Below are positions 10,203 to 18,516 of a stretch of 32,995 nucleotides of DNA, in pieces; position 1 is the stretch's first letter, and each line of letters opens with the position of its first letter. Location: positions 1 through 32,995 of the forward strand of contig JACQBZ010000026.1 in assembly GCA_016194285.1 (NCBI GenBank), given 5' to 3'. A program made the position numbers and the translations under genes. The notes under the pieces are model-generated. The model saw only the letters and a list, made by a program, of their open reading frames with translations, did not search any database and was not told the DNA's origin. This DNA comes from Nitrospirota bacterium. Lineage in GTDB: Bacteria > Nitrospirota > Nitrospiria > JACQBZ01.

Positions 10203-10721
10203 GTGAAAGTCAATCCTAATGAACTGACCCTGAAGGATAAAGTGGTTTTTATCAACCGCGTCGCCAAAGTGGTTAAAGGGGGTAAGCGTTTCAGCTTCAG
10301 CGCGTTGGTCGTCGTGGGAGATGGCCATGGATGGGTCGGAATGGGTAAGGGAAAGGCGGCGGAAGTTCCGGATGCGATACGAAAAGCCGTTGAGAGAGCC
10401 AAAAAGGACTTGATCAAGGTTCCGTTGAAGAATGGCACGATCCCGTACGTTGTGACGGGTCATTACGGGGCTGAAGATGTCCTGCTGAAACCGGGGGCGG
10501 AAGGTGTCGGCGTGATTGCCGGAGGGGCCGTGCGGGCCGTCATGGAAGTCTGTGGGATTCAAAACGTGGTCAGCAAGTCCTTGGGCAGCGGCAATCCTTA
10601 CAACGTGGTCAAGGCCACGCTGAGCGGACTTCAACAACTCCATGCGCCGGAAGAAATCCTGAAAATGCGTCGCTCAGACCAATCGGAAGAGGCGGGCTAT
10701 GTCGGCAAACCGGCCGCGTAA
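10203..10721 (+). CDS. rpsE: 30S ribosomal protein S5
   Basis: S5, 172 residues, in the 30S body near the mRNA entry site and involved in decoding accuracy. [75 protein letters not shown] and the C-terminal [36 protein letters not shown] are canonical. The start is GTG at 10203 with AAAGGAG at good spacing. Its end overlaps rpmD by 23 nt. Confidence 0.97.
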   Translation: MKVNPNELTLKDKVVFINRVAKVVKGGKRFSFSALVVVGDGHGWVGMGKGKAAEVPDAIRKAVERAKKDLIKVPLKNGTIPYVVTGHYGAEDVLLKPGAEGVGVIAGGAVRAVMEVCGIQNVVSKSLGSGNPYNVVKATLSGLQQLHAPEEILKMRRSDQSEEAGYVGKPAA

Positions 10722-10893
10722 TTTGGCCATTACGTTACGACGAAGCGTCATCGGATACCCTCGTGAAAAGCGGGACGTGGTCCGATCCCTGGGACTCCGA
10801 CGCATTCGCCACACCGTTGTTCGGGCGGATACCCCGCAGACCCGCGGTATGATAGCACGAATTCACCATTTGATCGATGTGAAAGAGGTTTAG
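10699..10893 (+). CDS. rpmD: 50S ribosomal protein L30
   Basis: L30, 64 residues. [56 protein letters not shown] fits the single-domain bacterial L30 (about 60 residues). The ATG at 10699 is 23 nt inside rpsE, with GAGGCGGG as a possible SD; this is longer than the usual 1-4 nt overlap. No later ATG before the conserved core exists, so the overlap is probably real. Confidence 0.96.
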   Translation: MSANRPRNLAITLRRSVIGYPREKRDVVRSLGLRRIRHTVVRADTPQTRGMIARIHHLIDVKEV

Positions 10894-10896
10894 GCC

Positions 10897-11409
10897 ATGA
10901 GGCTCCACGAATTACAACCACAAAGCGGATCCCGGAAAAAAGAGAAACGAATCGGAAGAGGAATCGGCTCGGGACACGGCAAGACATCCACGAAGGGGCA
11001 TAAGGGGGGGCTTGCGAGAAGCGGCGGCGGGGGCAAGGGGCCCGGGTTTGAAGGCGGCCAGATGCCGTTGATCCGGCGCATCCCGAAGCGCGGTTTTACA
11101 AACCGTTTCCGTGACGAGGCCGCGGTGGTGAACTTGGAGAGTCTGAACCGGTTCAATGGAAATTCGACCGTTACGCCGGAACAGTTAAAAGATGCCGGGT
11201 TGGTTCGTCGTTCCGCAACCGCCGTGAAAATCTTGGGTCAGGGAGAGTTGAGCAAGCCGCTGACGGTCCAGGCCCACCAATTCAGCCGATCCGCGTCGGA
11301 GAAGATCCAAAAAGCCGGCGGGAAAGCCGAAATGATCCGGACGGCTTCTGACAAGTCAAATCTGTCGGTGAAGGCCCGGTCGGTCTTAAGGAGCGGCGAA
11401 GGTGTTTGA
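10897..11409 (+). CDS. rplO: 50S ribosomal protein L15
   Basis: L15, 170 residues, a late-assembly 50S protein linking 23S domains. [67 protein letters not shown] is the diagnostic Gly-rich N-terminus. The C-terminal domain (VNLESLNRF...[28 protein letters not shown]) is present, followed by about 20 extra residues compared with common 145-150-residue members. Its end overlaps the secY start by 8 nt. Confidence 0.97.
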   Translation: MRLHELQPQSGSRKKEKRIGRGIGSGHGKTSTKGHKGGLARSGGGGKGPGFEGGQMPLIRRIPKRGFTNRFRDEAAVVNLESLNRFNGNSTVTPEQLKDAGLVRRSATAVKILGQGELSKPLTVQAHQFSRSASEKIQKAGGKAEMIRTASDKSNLSVKARSVLRSGEGV

Positions 11410-12715
11410 ACGTTTTGTTACCAATCTTCAGAACATTTTTCATATTCCGGAACTTCGGCATCGAATTTTGTTCACGTTTGTGATGCTGGGCGTTTATCGA
11501 CTCGGCGCCCATATTCCGACTCCAGGAATTAATAACGAGGCCCTTAGTGATTTTCTGGCGGCCCAAGGAGGAGCGCTGCTCGGATTCCTGGATATGTTTT
11601 CGGGTGGTGCGCTGTCCAGGCTGACCGTCTTCGCGCTGGGGATCATGCCGTACATCAGCGCCTCCATCATCCTTCAGCTTTTGACGGTCGTCATTCCGAC
11701 GCTTTCAAAGCTGGCCAAGGAGGGTGAGCGCGGGCGCAAGAAGATTATTCAGTATACGCGCTACGGTACGGTGGCCATTTCACTCATCCAGTCCTTTGGG
11801 ATCTCCGTCGGCCTGGAGGGGATGAACAACGGGGCTTTTGTCCAGCACCCGGGCTTCGCCTTTCGCATCATGACCATGATCACTTTGACGGCCGGGACGG
11901 CGTTTCTGATGTGGCTGGGAGAGCAGATTACCGAACGGGGGATCGGGAACGGGATCTCGCTGATCATCTTCTCGGGGATCGTGGCCCGATTGCCGTCGGC
12001 TGTGATCAACACGTATCGTCTGTATGATACGGGGCAGCTGAACCTGTTTTTACTCATGGTTCTGGCCCTCTTGATGGTTGCGGTCGTGTCGGCGATTGTC
12101 TTTCTGGAGAGCGCCCGGCGGAAGATTCCGGTTCAATATGCGAAACGCGTCGTCGGAAGACGGGTCTACGGAGGGCAGAGTACTCATATACCGTTGAAGA
12201 TCAATACCGCGGGTGTGATCCCTCCGATCTTTGCTTCATCGATCATTGCCTTTCCGGCGACGATCACCGGCTTCATACAGATTCCCTGGGTCCATGACAT
12301 TTCCCGGCAACTCGCTCCGGGATCGGTGCTTTACACCTTTATGTATGTGGGGATGATCGTCTTTTTCTGTTTTTTTTATACGGCGGTGGTCCTCAATCCG
12401 GTGGATATGGCGGATAACATGAAAAAGTACGGCGGATTTATCCCCGGGATCCGGCCGGGCCAGCGAACGTCCGATTACATCTATCAAGTCCTGACCCGGA
12501 TCACCTTTGTGGGGGCGCTTTATCTCGCGGTCGTCTGCGTGATTCCGGAGATCCTGATTTATAAAATGGGGGTGCCGTTCTTCTTCGGTGGAACATCGCT
12601 TTTGATCGTGATCGGCGTGGGCCTGGACACCGCCCAGCAAATCGAGTCCCATATGCTGACACGGCATTACGAAGGTTTTCTTTCCAAGGGACGTCTGAGA
12701 GGAAGGGCGGGATAA
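11402..12715 (+). CDS. secY: Preprotein translocase subunit SecY
   Basis: SecY, 437 residues, the inner-membrane channel of the Sec translocon with SecE and SecG. Ten hydrophobic segments can be picked out along the translation. Diagnostic stretches are [27 protein letters not shown] at the N-terminus, [40 protein letters not shown], the cytosolic loop [44 protein letters not shown], and the C-terminal [31 protein letters not shown]. The start is GTG 11402, inside rplO. It is embedded in the spc operon as in most bacteria. Confidence 0.98.
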   Translation: MFERFVTNLQNIFHIPELRHRILFTFVMLGVYRLGAHIPTPGINNEALSDFLAAQGGALLGFLDMFSGGALSRLTVFALGIMPYISASIILQLLTVVIPTLSKLAKEGERGRKKIIQYTRYGTVAISLIQSFGISVGLEGMNNGAFVQHPGFAFRIMTMITLTAGTAFLMWLGEQITERGIGNGISLIIFSGIVARLPSAVINTYRLYDTGQLNLFLLMVLALLMVAVVSAIVFLESARRKIPVQYAKRVVGRRVYGGQSTHIPLKINTAGVIPPIFASSIIAFPATITGFIQIPWVHDISRQLAPGSVLYTFMYVGMIVFFCFFYTAVVLNPVDMADNMKKYGGFIPGIRPGQRTSDYIYQVLTRITFVGALYLAVVCVIPEILIYKMGVPFFFGGTSLLIVIGVGLDTAQQIESHMLTRHYEGFLSKGRLRGRAG

Positions 12716-12727
12716 GCGAGGTGCGGC

Positions 12728-13369
12728 GTGCGGCTCATTTTTCTCGGTCCGCCGGGAGTGGGAAAGGGGACTCAAGCGCAGCGGCTGTCGGCCCAGCAGA
12801 GCATCCCAAAGATTTCGACGGGGGATATCCTGCGCGAGGCGGTCCTGAAAAAAACGCCCCTGGGTGTTCAGGCCAAATCGTTCATGGACAGCGGAAAGCT
12901 GGTCCCCGACGAGGTGGTCATTGGCATTATCCGGGCACGATTGAAAGAGACGGACTCCAAGGAGGGTTTTATCCTGGACGGTTTTCCAAGAACGGTGCCG
13001 CAGGCCCAAGCCCTGACCTCGATGCTCCGTCAAGACCAACGGAGTATAGACCGGGTCCTGAATTTTGAATTATCGAATGATGAATTGGTGCGGCGCCTTT
13101 CAGGCCGACGGAGTTGTCCGAATTGCCAGGCCGTGTATCATCTGGAATATAGTCCTTCGCAGAAACCGGAGCTCTGCGATCGCTGCGGCGGCAAGCTCAT
13201 TCAACGAAGCGACGATCAGCCGGAGACGATTCGCAAACGCTTGGAGGTTTACCGGTCGCAGACATTGCCGTTAATCCGGTTTTACGAGGAGCAAGGCGTC
13301 CTCGTGCGAATCGACGGATCGGGACCGCCGGAGACGGTTTATCAAAGGGTCACGGCCGCTCTCGGATAG
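12728..13369 (+). CDS. adk: Adenylate kinase with zinc-type LID
   Basis: Adenylate kinase (ATP + AMP = 2 ADP), cytosolic, 213 residues. The P-loop GPPGVGKGTQ is at residues 7-16, followed by the AMP-binding segment STGDILREAV. GFILDGFPRTVPQAQAL is the family signature near residue 80. The LID carries CPNC...CDRCGG, the four-Cys zinc type seen in many Gram-positives and in some diderm phyla. The start is GTG at 12728 (MRLIFLGPPG), with GAGGTG upstream. The out-of-frame ORF starting at 12721 is a shadow. Confidence 0.97.
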   Translation: MRLIFLGPPGVGKGTQAQRLSAQQSIPKISTGDILREAVLKKTPLGVQAKSFMDSGKLVPDEVVIGIIRARLKETDSKEGFILDGFPRTVPQAQALTSMLRQDQRSIDRVLNFELSNDELVRRLSGRRSCPNCQAVYHLEYSPSQKPELCDRCGGKLIQRSDDQPETIRKRLEVYRSQTLPLIRFYEEQGVLVRIDGSGPPETVYQRVTAALG

Positions 13370-13375
13370 ATAGCC

Positions 13376-14137
13376 ATGATCATTTTGAAATCGTCGGAAG
13401 AAATCGGCAAGATCGAAAAAGCGGGGCGGATTGTGGCGGAGGTATTGAAGGAACTGAAGGCGCAGGTGAAACCCGGGGTGACGACGCTGGAACTGGATCG
13501 AACGGCTGAAGAGGGAATACGAAAACGGGGAGGCCGCCCGGCGTTCAAGGGATACCGGGGATTTCCGGCGACCCTTTGCGCATCGGTGAACGATGAAATC
13601 GTGCACGGGATTCCATCCAAACGGGTCCTTCAGCCCGGGGACATCATCGGTTTGGATCTGGGGGCGATCGTCGATGGTTATTACGGGGATGCGGCCATCA
13701 CGGTGGCGGTCGGTGCCGTTGAGCCGGCCGTGGAACGATTGGTCCGGGTGACGGAGGAATCGCTGTATCGGGGGATCGAACAGATGAGGGTGGGAAATCG
13801 GCTGTCCGATATTTCCCACGCCGTTCAAACGCATGTCGAGGCGGCCGGTTATTCAGTGGTCAAGGATTTTGTGGGACACGGCATCGGTCAATCGCTCCAT
13901 GAAGAGCCTCAGTTGCCCAACTTCGGCCAACCCGGTCAGGGGCCCCGACTCAAGGAGGGCATGGTCCTGGCGATCGAGCCGATGGTGAATATGGGAAAGG
14001 ATGGTGTTCGCATCCTCAGCGATCATTGGACGGCCGTGACGCAAGACGGGAGTCTTTCGGCTCATTTTGAGCACACTGTCGCCGTTACCGAAGCGGGACC
14101 GCTTATTTTAACCTCGAATGATCACGGGAGAGTCTGA
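13376..14137 (+). CDS. map: Methionine aminopeptidase, type I
   Basis: Removes the initiator Met from nascent proteins after deformylation; metal-dependent pita-bread fold, 253 residues. The five metal ligands are visible: the two Asp of [13 protein letters not shown] (11 residues apart), His in FVGHGIGQ, Glu in AIEPMV and Glu in [18 protein letters not shown] is the class I active-site loop. Type I without an N-terminal zinc finger. It starts 6 nt after the adk stop and is in its usual place after secY-adk. Confidence 0.97.
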   Translation: MIILKSSEEIGKIEKAGRIVAEVLKELKAQVKPGVTTLELDRTAEEGIRKRGGRPAFKGYRGFPATLCASVNDEIVHGIPSKRVLQPGDIIGLDLGAIVDGYYGDAAITVAVGAVEPAVERLVRVTEESLYRGIEQMRVGNRLSDISHAVQTHVEAAGYSVVKDFVGHGIGQSLHEEPQLPNFGQPGQGPRLKEGMVLAIEPMVNMGKDGVRILSDHWTAVTQDGSLSAHFEHTVAVTEAGPLILTSNDHGRV

Positions 14138-14143
14138 ACAGGC

Positions 14144-14362
14144 ATGTCGAAGGAAGACGTGGTTGAGGTTCAGGGAACGATTGTAGAGACCCTCCCGAAT
14201 GCGATGTTTCGAGTGGAACTGGAGAACGGGCACCGAGTCTTGGCGCATATCTCGGGAAAGATGAGAATGCATTTCATCAAGATTCTTCCGGGCGATAAAG
14301 TAACGGTGGAGCTTTCGCCGTATGACTTGACGCGAGGGAGAATCACGTACCGGTTTAAATAG
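14144..14362 (+). CDS. infA: Translation initiation factor IF-1
   Basis: IF-1, 72 residues, the exact usual length; OB-fold factor that occupies the 30S A site during initiation. [71 protein letters not shown] is canonical; the GKMRM(H/N)FIKILPGD stretch is diagnostic. ATG 14144 lies 6 nt downstream of map. It is followed by an unusual 151-nt hairpin-rich spacer before rpmJ. Confidence 0.98.
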   Translation: MSKEDVVEVQGTIVETLPNAMFRVELENGHRVLAHISGKMRMHFIKILPGDKVTVELSPYDLTRGRITYRFK

Positions 14363-14513
14363 GTACCCACGGGCCAAACCCGTGGTCCTTGGAGGCTCGT
14401 CCACGCGGGTATTGACCCCCAGCGAGCAAAGCGAGCGAGAGGGGGAGGCTCCGGTGGCTTTGCCACTGGAGGGGGCGACGCGAGCCCCTAAATATAATCA
14501 ACCAGGTGCAACC
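14363..14513. repeat. Hairpin-rich spacer between infA and rpmJ (REP-like)
   Basis: This 151-nt spacer interrupts an otherwise compact operon. Three stems are visible. CCACGGG/CCCGTGG (14367-14373 with 14379-14385, loop CCAAA). A CCCCC/GGGGG pair (14416-14420 with 14441-14445) encloses two AGCGAGC-type units. CTCCGGTGGC/GCCACTGGAG (14449-14458 with 14462-14471, loop TTT) has one G-T wobble. None has a T-tract, so termination is unlikely. The AGCGAGC motif recurs in other spacers of the window (15083, 17819, 32063, 32097). Confidence 0.75.
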
Positions 14514-14627
14514 GTGAAGGTGCGATCCTCAGTCAAAGCGATCTGTGCAAAATGCAAGGTCATACGCCGAAAGGGCGTGGTCCGGGTCATCTGCACCAAT
14601 CGACGTCATAAACAGCGTCAGGGATAG
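14514..14627 (+). CDS. rpmJ: 50S ribosomal protein L36 (C+ zinc form)
   Basis: L36, 37 residues, too short to have its own entry in the ORF track; it is the end of the 14382-14627 frame. The translation from GTG 14514 is [19 protein letters not shown] followed by [17 protein letters not shown], the standard L36. CAKC and the later C(x4)H are the zinc ligands (C+ form). AGGTG at 14504-14508 gives SD spacing of 5 nt to the GTG. The upstream portion of the ORF-track frame is repeat sequence and not coding. Confidence 0.95.
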   Translation: MKVRSSVKAICAKCKVIRRKGVVRVICTNRRHKQRQG

Positions 14628-14698
14628 GGCGCAAGAGAATCATGCCGTTTCGTGCGCAAGCCCGCCTCGGGACGGACGACTGATTTAAAGGAGGCAAC

Positions 14699-15082
14699 GT
14701 GGCCAGAATTGCGGGAGTGGATCTTCCGAGAGATAAAACGGTCGCCGTGGGCTTGACCTACGTTTATGGTATCGGCCGATCGACTTCGATGAGGATCCTG
14801 AAAACGACGGGGGTGAATCCGGATAAACGGGTGAAGGATCTTAAGGAAGACGAAATCGTCACGCTTCGAGAGACCATCGAGCGGGATTATAAAGTGGAAG
14901 GGGACCTCCGCAAAGAAGTGTCGATGAACATCAAGCGATTGATGGATATCGGAAGCTACCGGGGATTGCGGCATCGCAAGGGATTGCCGCTTCGCGGACA
15001 GCGGACGAAAACCAACGCCCGCACCCGGAAGGGCCCCAAGAAATCGATCGGCATCAAGTTGAAGTCAGAAGCCACCGCGTAA
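14699..15082 (+). CDS. rpsM: 30S ribosomal protein S13
   Basis: S13, 127 residues, 30S head protein contacting the P-site tRNA and L5. [33 protein letters not shown] at the start and the basic C-terminus [29 protein letters not shown] are canonical. The start is GTG 14699 with AAAGGAGG at good spacing. It opens the alpha operon block. The stop runs into an AGCGAGCG repeat unit. Confidence 0.97.
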   Translation: MARIAGVDLPRDKTVAVGLTYVYGIGRSTSMRILKTTGVNPDKRVKDLKEDEIVTLRETIERDYKVEGDLRKEVSMNIKRLMDIGSYRGLRHRKGLPLRGQRTKTNARTRKGPKKSIGIKLKSEATA

Positions 15083-15184
15083 AGCGAGCGACTGGCTCTG
15101 CCAGCGCAAGCGCGGGGTGTGGGGGCATCGGAGGACCTTGTTCCTTCTTTGCCGCACGGGCCCCAACTAATAATGAGGTAATGC
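15083..15184. repeat. Hairpin/repeat spacer between rpsM and rpsK
   Basis: A 102-nt spacer starting directly after the rpsM stop with AGCGAGCG. It contains a CTGGC/GCCAG hairpin (15092-15096 with 15100-15104, loop TCT), an overlapping GCGCAAGCGC palindrome (15104-15113) and a G-rich run. The composition and AGCGAGCG motif link it to the infA-rpmJ spacer. There is no T-tract and no ORF of note. The last bases hold TAATGAGG upstream of rpsK. Confidence 0.65.
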
Positions 15185-15568
15185 ATGGGAAATAAGAAAG
15201 GCAAGAAACGCGAGAAGAAAATCGTTCAGGTCGGAATCGCGCACATTCAGGCGTCCTTCAATAACACGATTGTAACCGTGACCGACATGAGCGGAAACGT
15301 CATGGTGTGGTCCAGCGCGGGCAATCAGGGTTTCAAAGGCTCGAGGAAGAGCACCCCGTTCGCCGCGCAGCGGGCGGCCGAGGTGGCGGCCAAGAAGGCC
15401 ATGGAGCATGGAATGCGGCAGATCGATGTTTATGTCAAGGGACCCGGATCGGGTCGAGAATCGGCGATCCGGGCCTTGCAGGCGGCCGGGTTGAAGATCA
15501 ATCTCATCAAAGATGTAACGCCTGTTCCGCATAACGGATGTCGGCCACCCAAGCGTCGCCGAGTATGA
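15185..15568 (+). CDS. rpsK: 30S ribosomal protein S11
   Basis: S11, 127 residues, platform protein lining the mRNA exit with S7 and S18. [63 protein letters not shown] and [44 protein letters not shown] are fully canonical. ATG 15185 follows AATGAGGTAATGC; the nearby AATGC ATG spacing is acceptable. Confidence 0.98.
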   Translation: MGNKKGKKREKKIVQVGIAHIQASFNNTIVTVTDMSGNVMVWSSAGNQGFKGSRKSTPFAAQRAAEVAAKKAMEHGMRQIDVYVKGPGSGRESAIRALQAAGLKINLIKDVTPVPHNGCRPPKRRRV

Positions 15569-15593
15569 AATAAATTAAGGAGGGAAGCAAAAC

Positions 15594-16220
15594 GTGGGAC
15601 GATATATTGGATCGGTTTGCCGGCTGTGCCGACGGGAAGGGAACAAACTTTTTCTGAAGGGAAGCCGGTGCTTTACGGAAAAGTGCGCCATCGAGCGGCG
15701 AAGCTATGCACCGGGTCAGCACGGGCAAGCCCGCCCCCGAATCTCCGAATACCAAGTCCAGTTGCGCGAGAAGCAGAAGCTGAAAAGAATCTATGGGTTG
15801 CTGGAGCGCCAGTTCAGCGGGTATTTCAAGAAAGCCGCCCGTAAGAAAGGCATCACGGGTGAAAACCTGCTCCAGTTGCTCGAGAGGAGAATCGATAATG
15901 TCGTCTATCGGATGGGCTTCTGTTCGTCCCGGAAAGAAGCCCGGCAAATGGTGAACCATGGTCATTTCCGGGTCAACGGGCGGAAAGTGGATGTGGCTTC
16001 CTTTCTTGTAAAAGACGGTGATGTGGTCGAATTGAAAACGACCAGCCGTCAGTTACCGCAGGTCCAGGCGTCTCTAACCGCTGCGGAGGGGAGAGGGACT
16101 CCTCAATGGCTGGAGTTGGACAAGGCGAATTTTAAGGGTCGGGTTAAAACCATGCCGACCAAGGAAGATCTGACCGTACAGGTGAATGAACAACTCGTGG
16201 TGGAACTCTATTCCAGATGA
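15594..16220 (+). CDS. rpsD: 30S ribosomal protein S4, zinc-motif form
   Basis: S4, 208 residues, primary 16S rRNA binder and 30S assembly initiator; in E. coli it represses the alpha operon. Near the N-terminus, CRLC at residues 9-12 and the downstream CFTEKC give the four-Cys zinc-binding form. The S4 RNA-binding domain is RRIDNVVYRMGFCSSRKEARQMVNHGHFRVNGRKVDVASFLVKDGDVVEL. The C-terminus VQVNEQLVVELYSR is typical. The start is GTG 15594 after AAGGAGGGAAGC. Confidence 0.97.
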   Translation: MGRYIGSVCRLCRREGNKLFLKGSRCFTEKCAIERRSYAPGQHGQARPRISEYQVQLREKQKLKRIYGLLERQFSGYFKKAARKKGITGENLLQLLERRIDNVVYRMGFCSSRKEARQMVNHGHFRVNGRKVDVASFLVKDGDVVELKTTSRQLPQVQASLTAAEGRGTPQWLELDKANFKGRVKTMPTKEDLTVQVNEQLVVELYSR

Positions 16221-16323
16221 CCGTTTGTTATTCTTCAACGATTCGAACCCTGGAAGGATTTTTTCCTTCATCGGCTGCGGTGGCAGGATGCATCCGCCCG
16301 AGGCGGCGTGGTAAGGAGGACTT
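16221..16323. other. rpsD-rpoA spacer with two small hairpins
   Basis: A 103-nt spacer. It contains GAAGGA/TCCTTC (16253-16258 with 16264-16269) around a five-T loop, then a CCGCC/GGCGG hairpin, then the strong rpoA SD AAGGAGG. The hairpins lack a downstream T-tract, so they are not obvious terminators. They could be processing or attenuation sites; no promoter with clear -35/-10 spacing was found. Confidence 0.45.
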
Positions 16324-17322
16324 ATGATTATTCGAACCAAAGATTTCCAGATTCCCAAAAAAATGGAAATCGAAAACGAAACACTCACAGGCACCTACGG
16401 CAAATTTTTCGCCGAACCTTTTGAACGCGGATTCGGCACGACGATCGGGAGTTCCCTAAGGCGAATTCTCCTTTCCTCCATCGCGGGAGCGGCCGTGACC
16501 TCCGTTAAGATTGAGGGGGTCCTGCACGAATTTTCAACGATTCCCGGAGTCAAAGAGGACGTGACGGATATTATCCTGAATGTTAAAAATCTTCGTTTCA
16601 AGCTCCACACGGACAGGCCGAAAACCGTTCGACTGAGAAAGAAGGGACCCGGAGAAGCCCGCGCCAAGGATATTATTCATGACGCGGATGTCGAAGTTCT
16701 CAACCCCGATCTTCATATTGCGACCCTGGACAAAGAAGCGAACTTGGATATGGAGATGGTGATTCGGGTCGGAAGCGGATATATGCCGGCTGATCGAAAT
16801 AAGGAGGAAGGGATGCCGATCGGGATGATCCCCGTGGATTCCATTTTCTCCCCCATCAAGAGAGTCAATTTTACCGTTGAAAACGCTCGCGTGGGCCGGA
16901 TTACCGACTATGATAAACTGATCATGGAGGTTTGGACGGACGGCGGTGTTAAGCCGGACGATGCCTTGGCGTACGCCGCGAAGATCCTCAAGGATCATCT
17001 TGCGATTTTTATTAATTTCGATGAATCCATTGAACCGGTCCACGAGCCGGTGGATGATAAAAAAACGGACTTCAACAAGAACCTGCTCCGCAGTGTGCAT
17101 GAGCTTGAGCTTTCCGTTCGCGCGGCCAACTGTTTGAAAAACGCAAGCATCAAAACGATCGGGGATCTTGTTCAGAAGACGGAATCCGAGATGCTTCGGA
17201 CAAAGAATTTCGGTCGAAAATCGCTGAACGAGATCAAGGAAATCCTGGCCGGAATGGGGCTGTCATTGGGGATGAAAGTGGATTATCAGCCGACCGGCGA
17301 GGGAACTGAGAAAGGGGATTGA
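16324..17322 (+). CDS. rpoA: DNA-directed RNA polymerase subunit alpha
   Basis: RNA polymerase alpha, 332 residues (normal). The N-terminal dimerisation domain includes [61 protein letters not shown]. After an acidic linker near residue 240, the C-terminal domain [61 protein letters not shown] carries the helix-hairpin-helix fold that contacts UP elements and activators. ATG 16324 is preceded by AAGGAGG. Confidence 0.98.
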   Translation: MIIRTKDFQIPKKMEIENETLTGTYGKFFAEPFERGFGTTIGSSLRRILLSSIAGAAVTSVKIEGVLHEFSTIPGVKEDVTDIILNVKNLRFKLHTDRPKTVRLRKKGPGEARAKDIIHDADVEVLNPDLHIATLDKEANLDMEMVIRVGSGYMPADRNKEEGMPIGMIPVDSIFSPIKRVNFTVENARVGRITDYDKLIMEVWTDGGVKPDDALAYAAKILKDHLAIFINFDESIEPVHEPVDDKKTDFNKNLLRSVHELELSVRAANCLKNASIKTIGDLVQKTESEMLRTKNFGRKSLNEIKEILAGMGLSLGMKVDYQPTGEGTEKGD

Positions 17323-17329
17323 AGCCGAT

Positions 17330-17755
17330 ATGCGTCACAAAAAGCGCGGACGACAACTGGGGCGGGACACGGACCACCGTCGGGCCCTCTTCCGAAACTT
17401 GGTAACCTCGTTGTTTGACCACGAACGAATTGAAACGACGGAGGCCAAAGCCAAGGAGATCCGCGGAATCGCCGACCGCATGGTTTCCTTGGGTAAGCAG
17501 GGAGATCTGGCCGCCCGAAGACGGGCGGCATCGTATTTGATGAGTCCAAAGACGGTTTCGAAATTGTTTGCCGAGATCGCGCCTCGATTTACAAAACGCC
17601 CCGGGGGCTATACCCGTTTGATTAAGACCCGGGTTCGAAACGGAGACGGGGCGCGAATGGCCGTGGTCGAATTGGTTGTGCAGGGTCAACTCGCTAAAAC
17701 CGCGAAAGCCGTGAAAACCGAAAAACCTAAAGAGGGACCGGAATCCAATCCTTAA
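17330..17755 (+). CDS. rplQ: 50S ribosomal protein L17
   Basis: L17, 141 residues, tunnel-exit region. MRHKKRGRQLGRDTDHRRALFRNLVTSLFDHERIETTEAKAKEIRGIADRMVSLGKQGDLAARRRAASYL matches the family; the Lys-rich tail (KTAKAVKTEKPKEGPESNP) is an ordinary variable extension. It is the last ribosomal gene of the superoperon, 7 nt after rpoA, and a hairpin follows 75 nt downstream. Confidence 0.97.
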   Translation: MRHKKRGRQLGRDTDHRRALFRNLVTSLFDHERIETTEAKAKEIRGIADRMVSLGKQGDLAARRRAASYLMSPKTVSKLFAEIAPRFTKRPGGYTRLIKTRVRNGDGARMAVVELVVQGQLAKTAKAVKTEKPKEGPESNP

Positions 17756-17818
17756 AAAGGTTTTTCCGACTCTTAGTGTAAAGAACACCATTTCCCCTCA
17801 ACCTTTCTGAATCCGCAC

Positions 17819-17865
17819 AGCGAGCAAAATCCCCGGCACCAAGGCCGGGGTTCTTCAATTTTCAC
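17819..17865 (+). terminator. REP-like hairpin acting as probable terminator after rplQ
   Basis: CCCCGGC (17831-17837) pairs with GCCGGGG (17844-17850) across a six-base loop and is followed by TTCTTCAATTTTC, a T-rich though interrupted tail. It is preceded by an AGCGAGC unit. The same hairpin with the same TTCTTCAA tail recurs at 32143-32170, so it is a repeat-family member probably doubling as terminator of the alpha operon. Confidence 0.65.
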
Positions 17866-17873
17866 CTCTCCGG

Positions 17874-17904
17874 ATCTTGGAATATTTCCAGTGGGTTCCA
17901 AGAT
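17874..17904. promoter_or_regulatory. Inverted repeat upstream of the lptC promoter (operator candidate)
   Basis: ATCTTGGAA (17874-17882) and TTCCAAGAT (17896-17904) are perfect 9-bp inverted arms with a 13-nt spacer. Outer CCGGAT/ATCCGG halves extend the symmetry with a 2-nt offset. The element ends 10 nt upstream of the -35 box, an activator-like position, but it could also fold as RNA from read-through transcripts. Confidence 0.45.
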
Positions 17905-17914
17905 TATCCGGCGC

Positions 17915-17943
17915 TTTACTCAAATCCTGGCGTATGTTATAGT
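17915..17943 (+). promoter_or_regulatory. Sigma-70-type promoter for the lpt-rpoN cluster
   Basis: TTTACT (17915-17920), 17-nt spacer, TATAGT (17938-17943). Four of six bases match the -35 consensus TTGACA and five of six the -10 consensus TATAAT, at optimal spacing, after a probable terminator and in front of lptC. The expected start of transcription is near 17950, only about 3 nt before ATG 17953. Confidence 0.65.
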
Positions 17944-17952
17944 GTGTGTACG

Positions 17953-18516
17953 ATGCCGTTGCGATTTCCGAGGATCATGCTCCTGATTTTTATTGGAATG
18001 CTTCTGGCGTTGTTGGCTTGGGTTTTGTCCGTGGGCATCGAACATCCTCAAGTCCTGCCTCCATCGAGAACGCTGATCTCGAAAGCGGATATCGAAATGG
18101 AAGGGTTTACGCTCAAGCAGATTCGTAACGGTGCGGTGGAATGGGATATCAAAGCCGAGCGGGCCGAGTTATTTGAAGATCGGAAAGAGGTATTGCTCCA
18201 TGAAATGCAGGCGACCCTGCAAACTGCCGAAGGGCTCCAAGTGAGTTTTTCAGGGGATCAGGGTCTGTTAAATACGGGGACCCACGACTTTGAGATTAAG
18301 AAGAACGACGGGGATCTGGATGTATCGATGAATAACGGATTCACGATTCGGACTCCCTCGTTGAGCTGGAAGGATCAAGAGCGGGAGATTGTATCGCTGG
18401 AACCGGTTCAGATCACCGCTCAGAGACTCCGAATTCGCGGCAATCAACTGGTCGTGAAACTGGAAAATCAGCAATTTACGGTCAATGGGGATGTCCATGT
18501 TACGGCCGAGCCTTAA
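17953..18516 (+). CDS. lptC: LPS export protein LptC, periplasmic bitopic
   Basis: LptC receives lipopolysaccharide from LptB2FG and passes it to LptA. The translation has a short basic N-terminus, one membrane anchor (IMLLIFIGMLLALLAWVLSVGI, about residues 8-29) and then a beta-rich periplasmic domain starting ISKADIEMEGFTLKQIRNGAVEWDIKAERAELFEDRKEVLLHEMQATL, typical of the OstA-like fold. Length is about 187 residues. The ORF-track start GTG 17944 abuts the -10 box, so ATG 17953 is preferred; ATG 17977 after GAGG is an alternative. No kdsC/kdsD precedes it as in E. coli. Its last codons contain the lptA start. Confidence 0.88.
   Translation: MPLRFPRIMLLIFIGMLLALLAWVLSVGIEHPQVLPPSRTLISKADIEMEGFTLKQIRNGAVEWDIKAERAELFEDRKEVLLHEMQATLQTAEGLQVSFSGDQGLLNTGTHDFEIKKNDGDLDVSMNNGFTIRTPSLSWKDQEREIVSLEPVQITAQRLRIRGNQLVVKLENQQFTVNGDVHVTAEP

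Noticed and set aside
12236-13039. 267-residue minus-strand ORF opposite secY and adk
   Set aside because: His/Arg-rich translation typical of antisense to coding sequence; real genes occupy the + strand.
14382-14513. N-terminal part of the 81-residue ORF ending with L36
   Set aside because: It is encoded by hairpin-rich repeat sequence; L36 starts at GTG 14514 with its own SD.
16253-16269. GAAGGA/TCCTTC hairpin upstream of rpoA as a terminator
   Set aside because: The T-run is in the loop and none follows the stem, so it cannot be called an intrinsic terminator.
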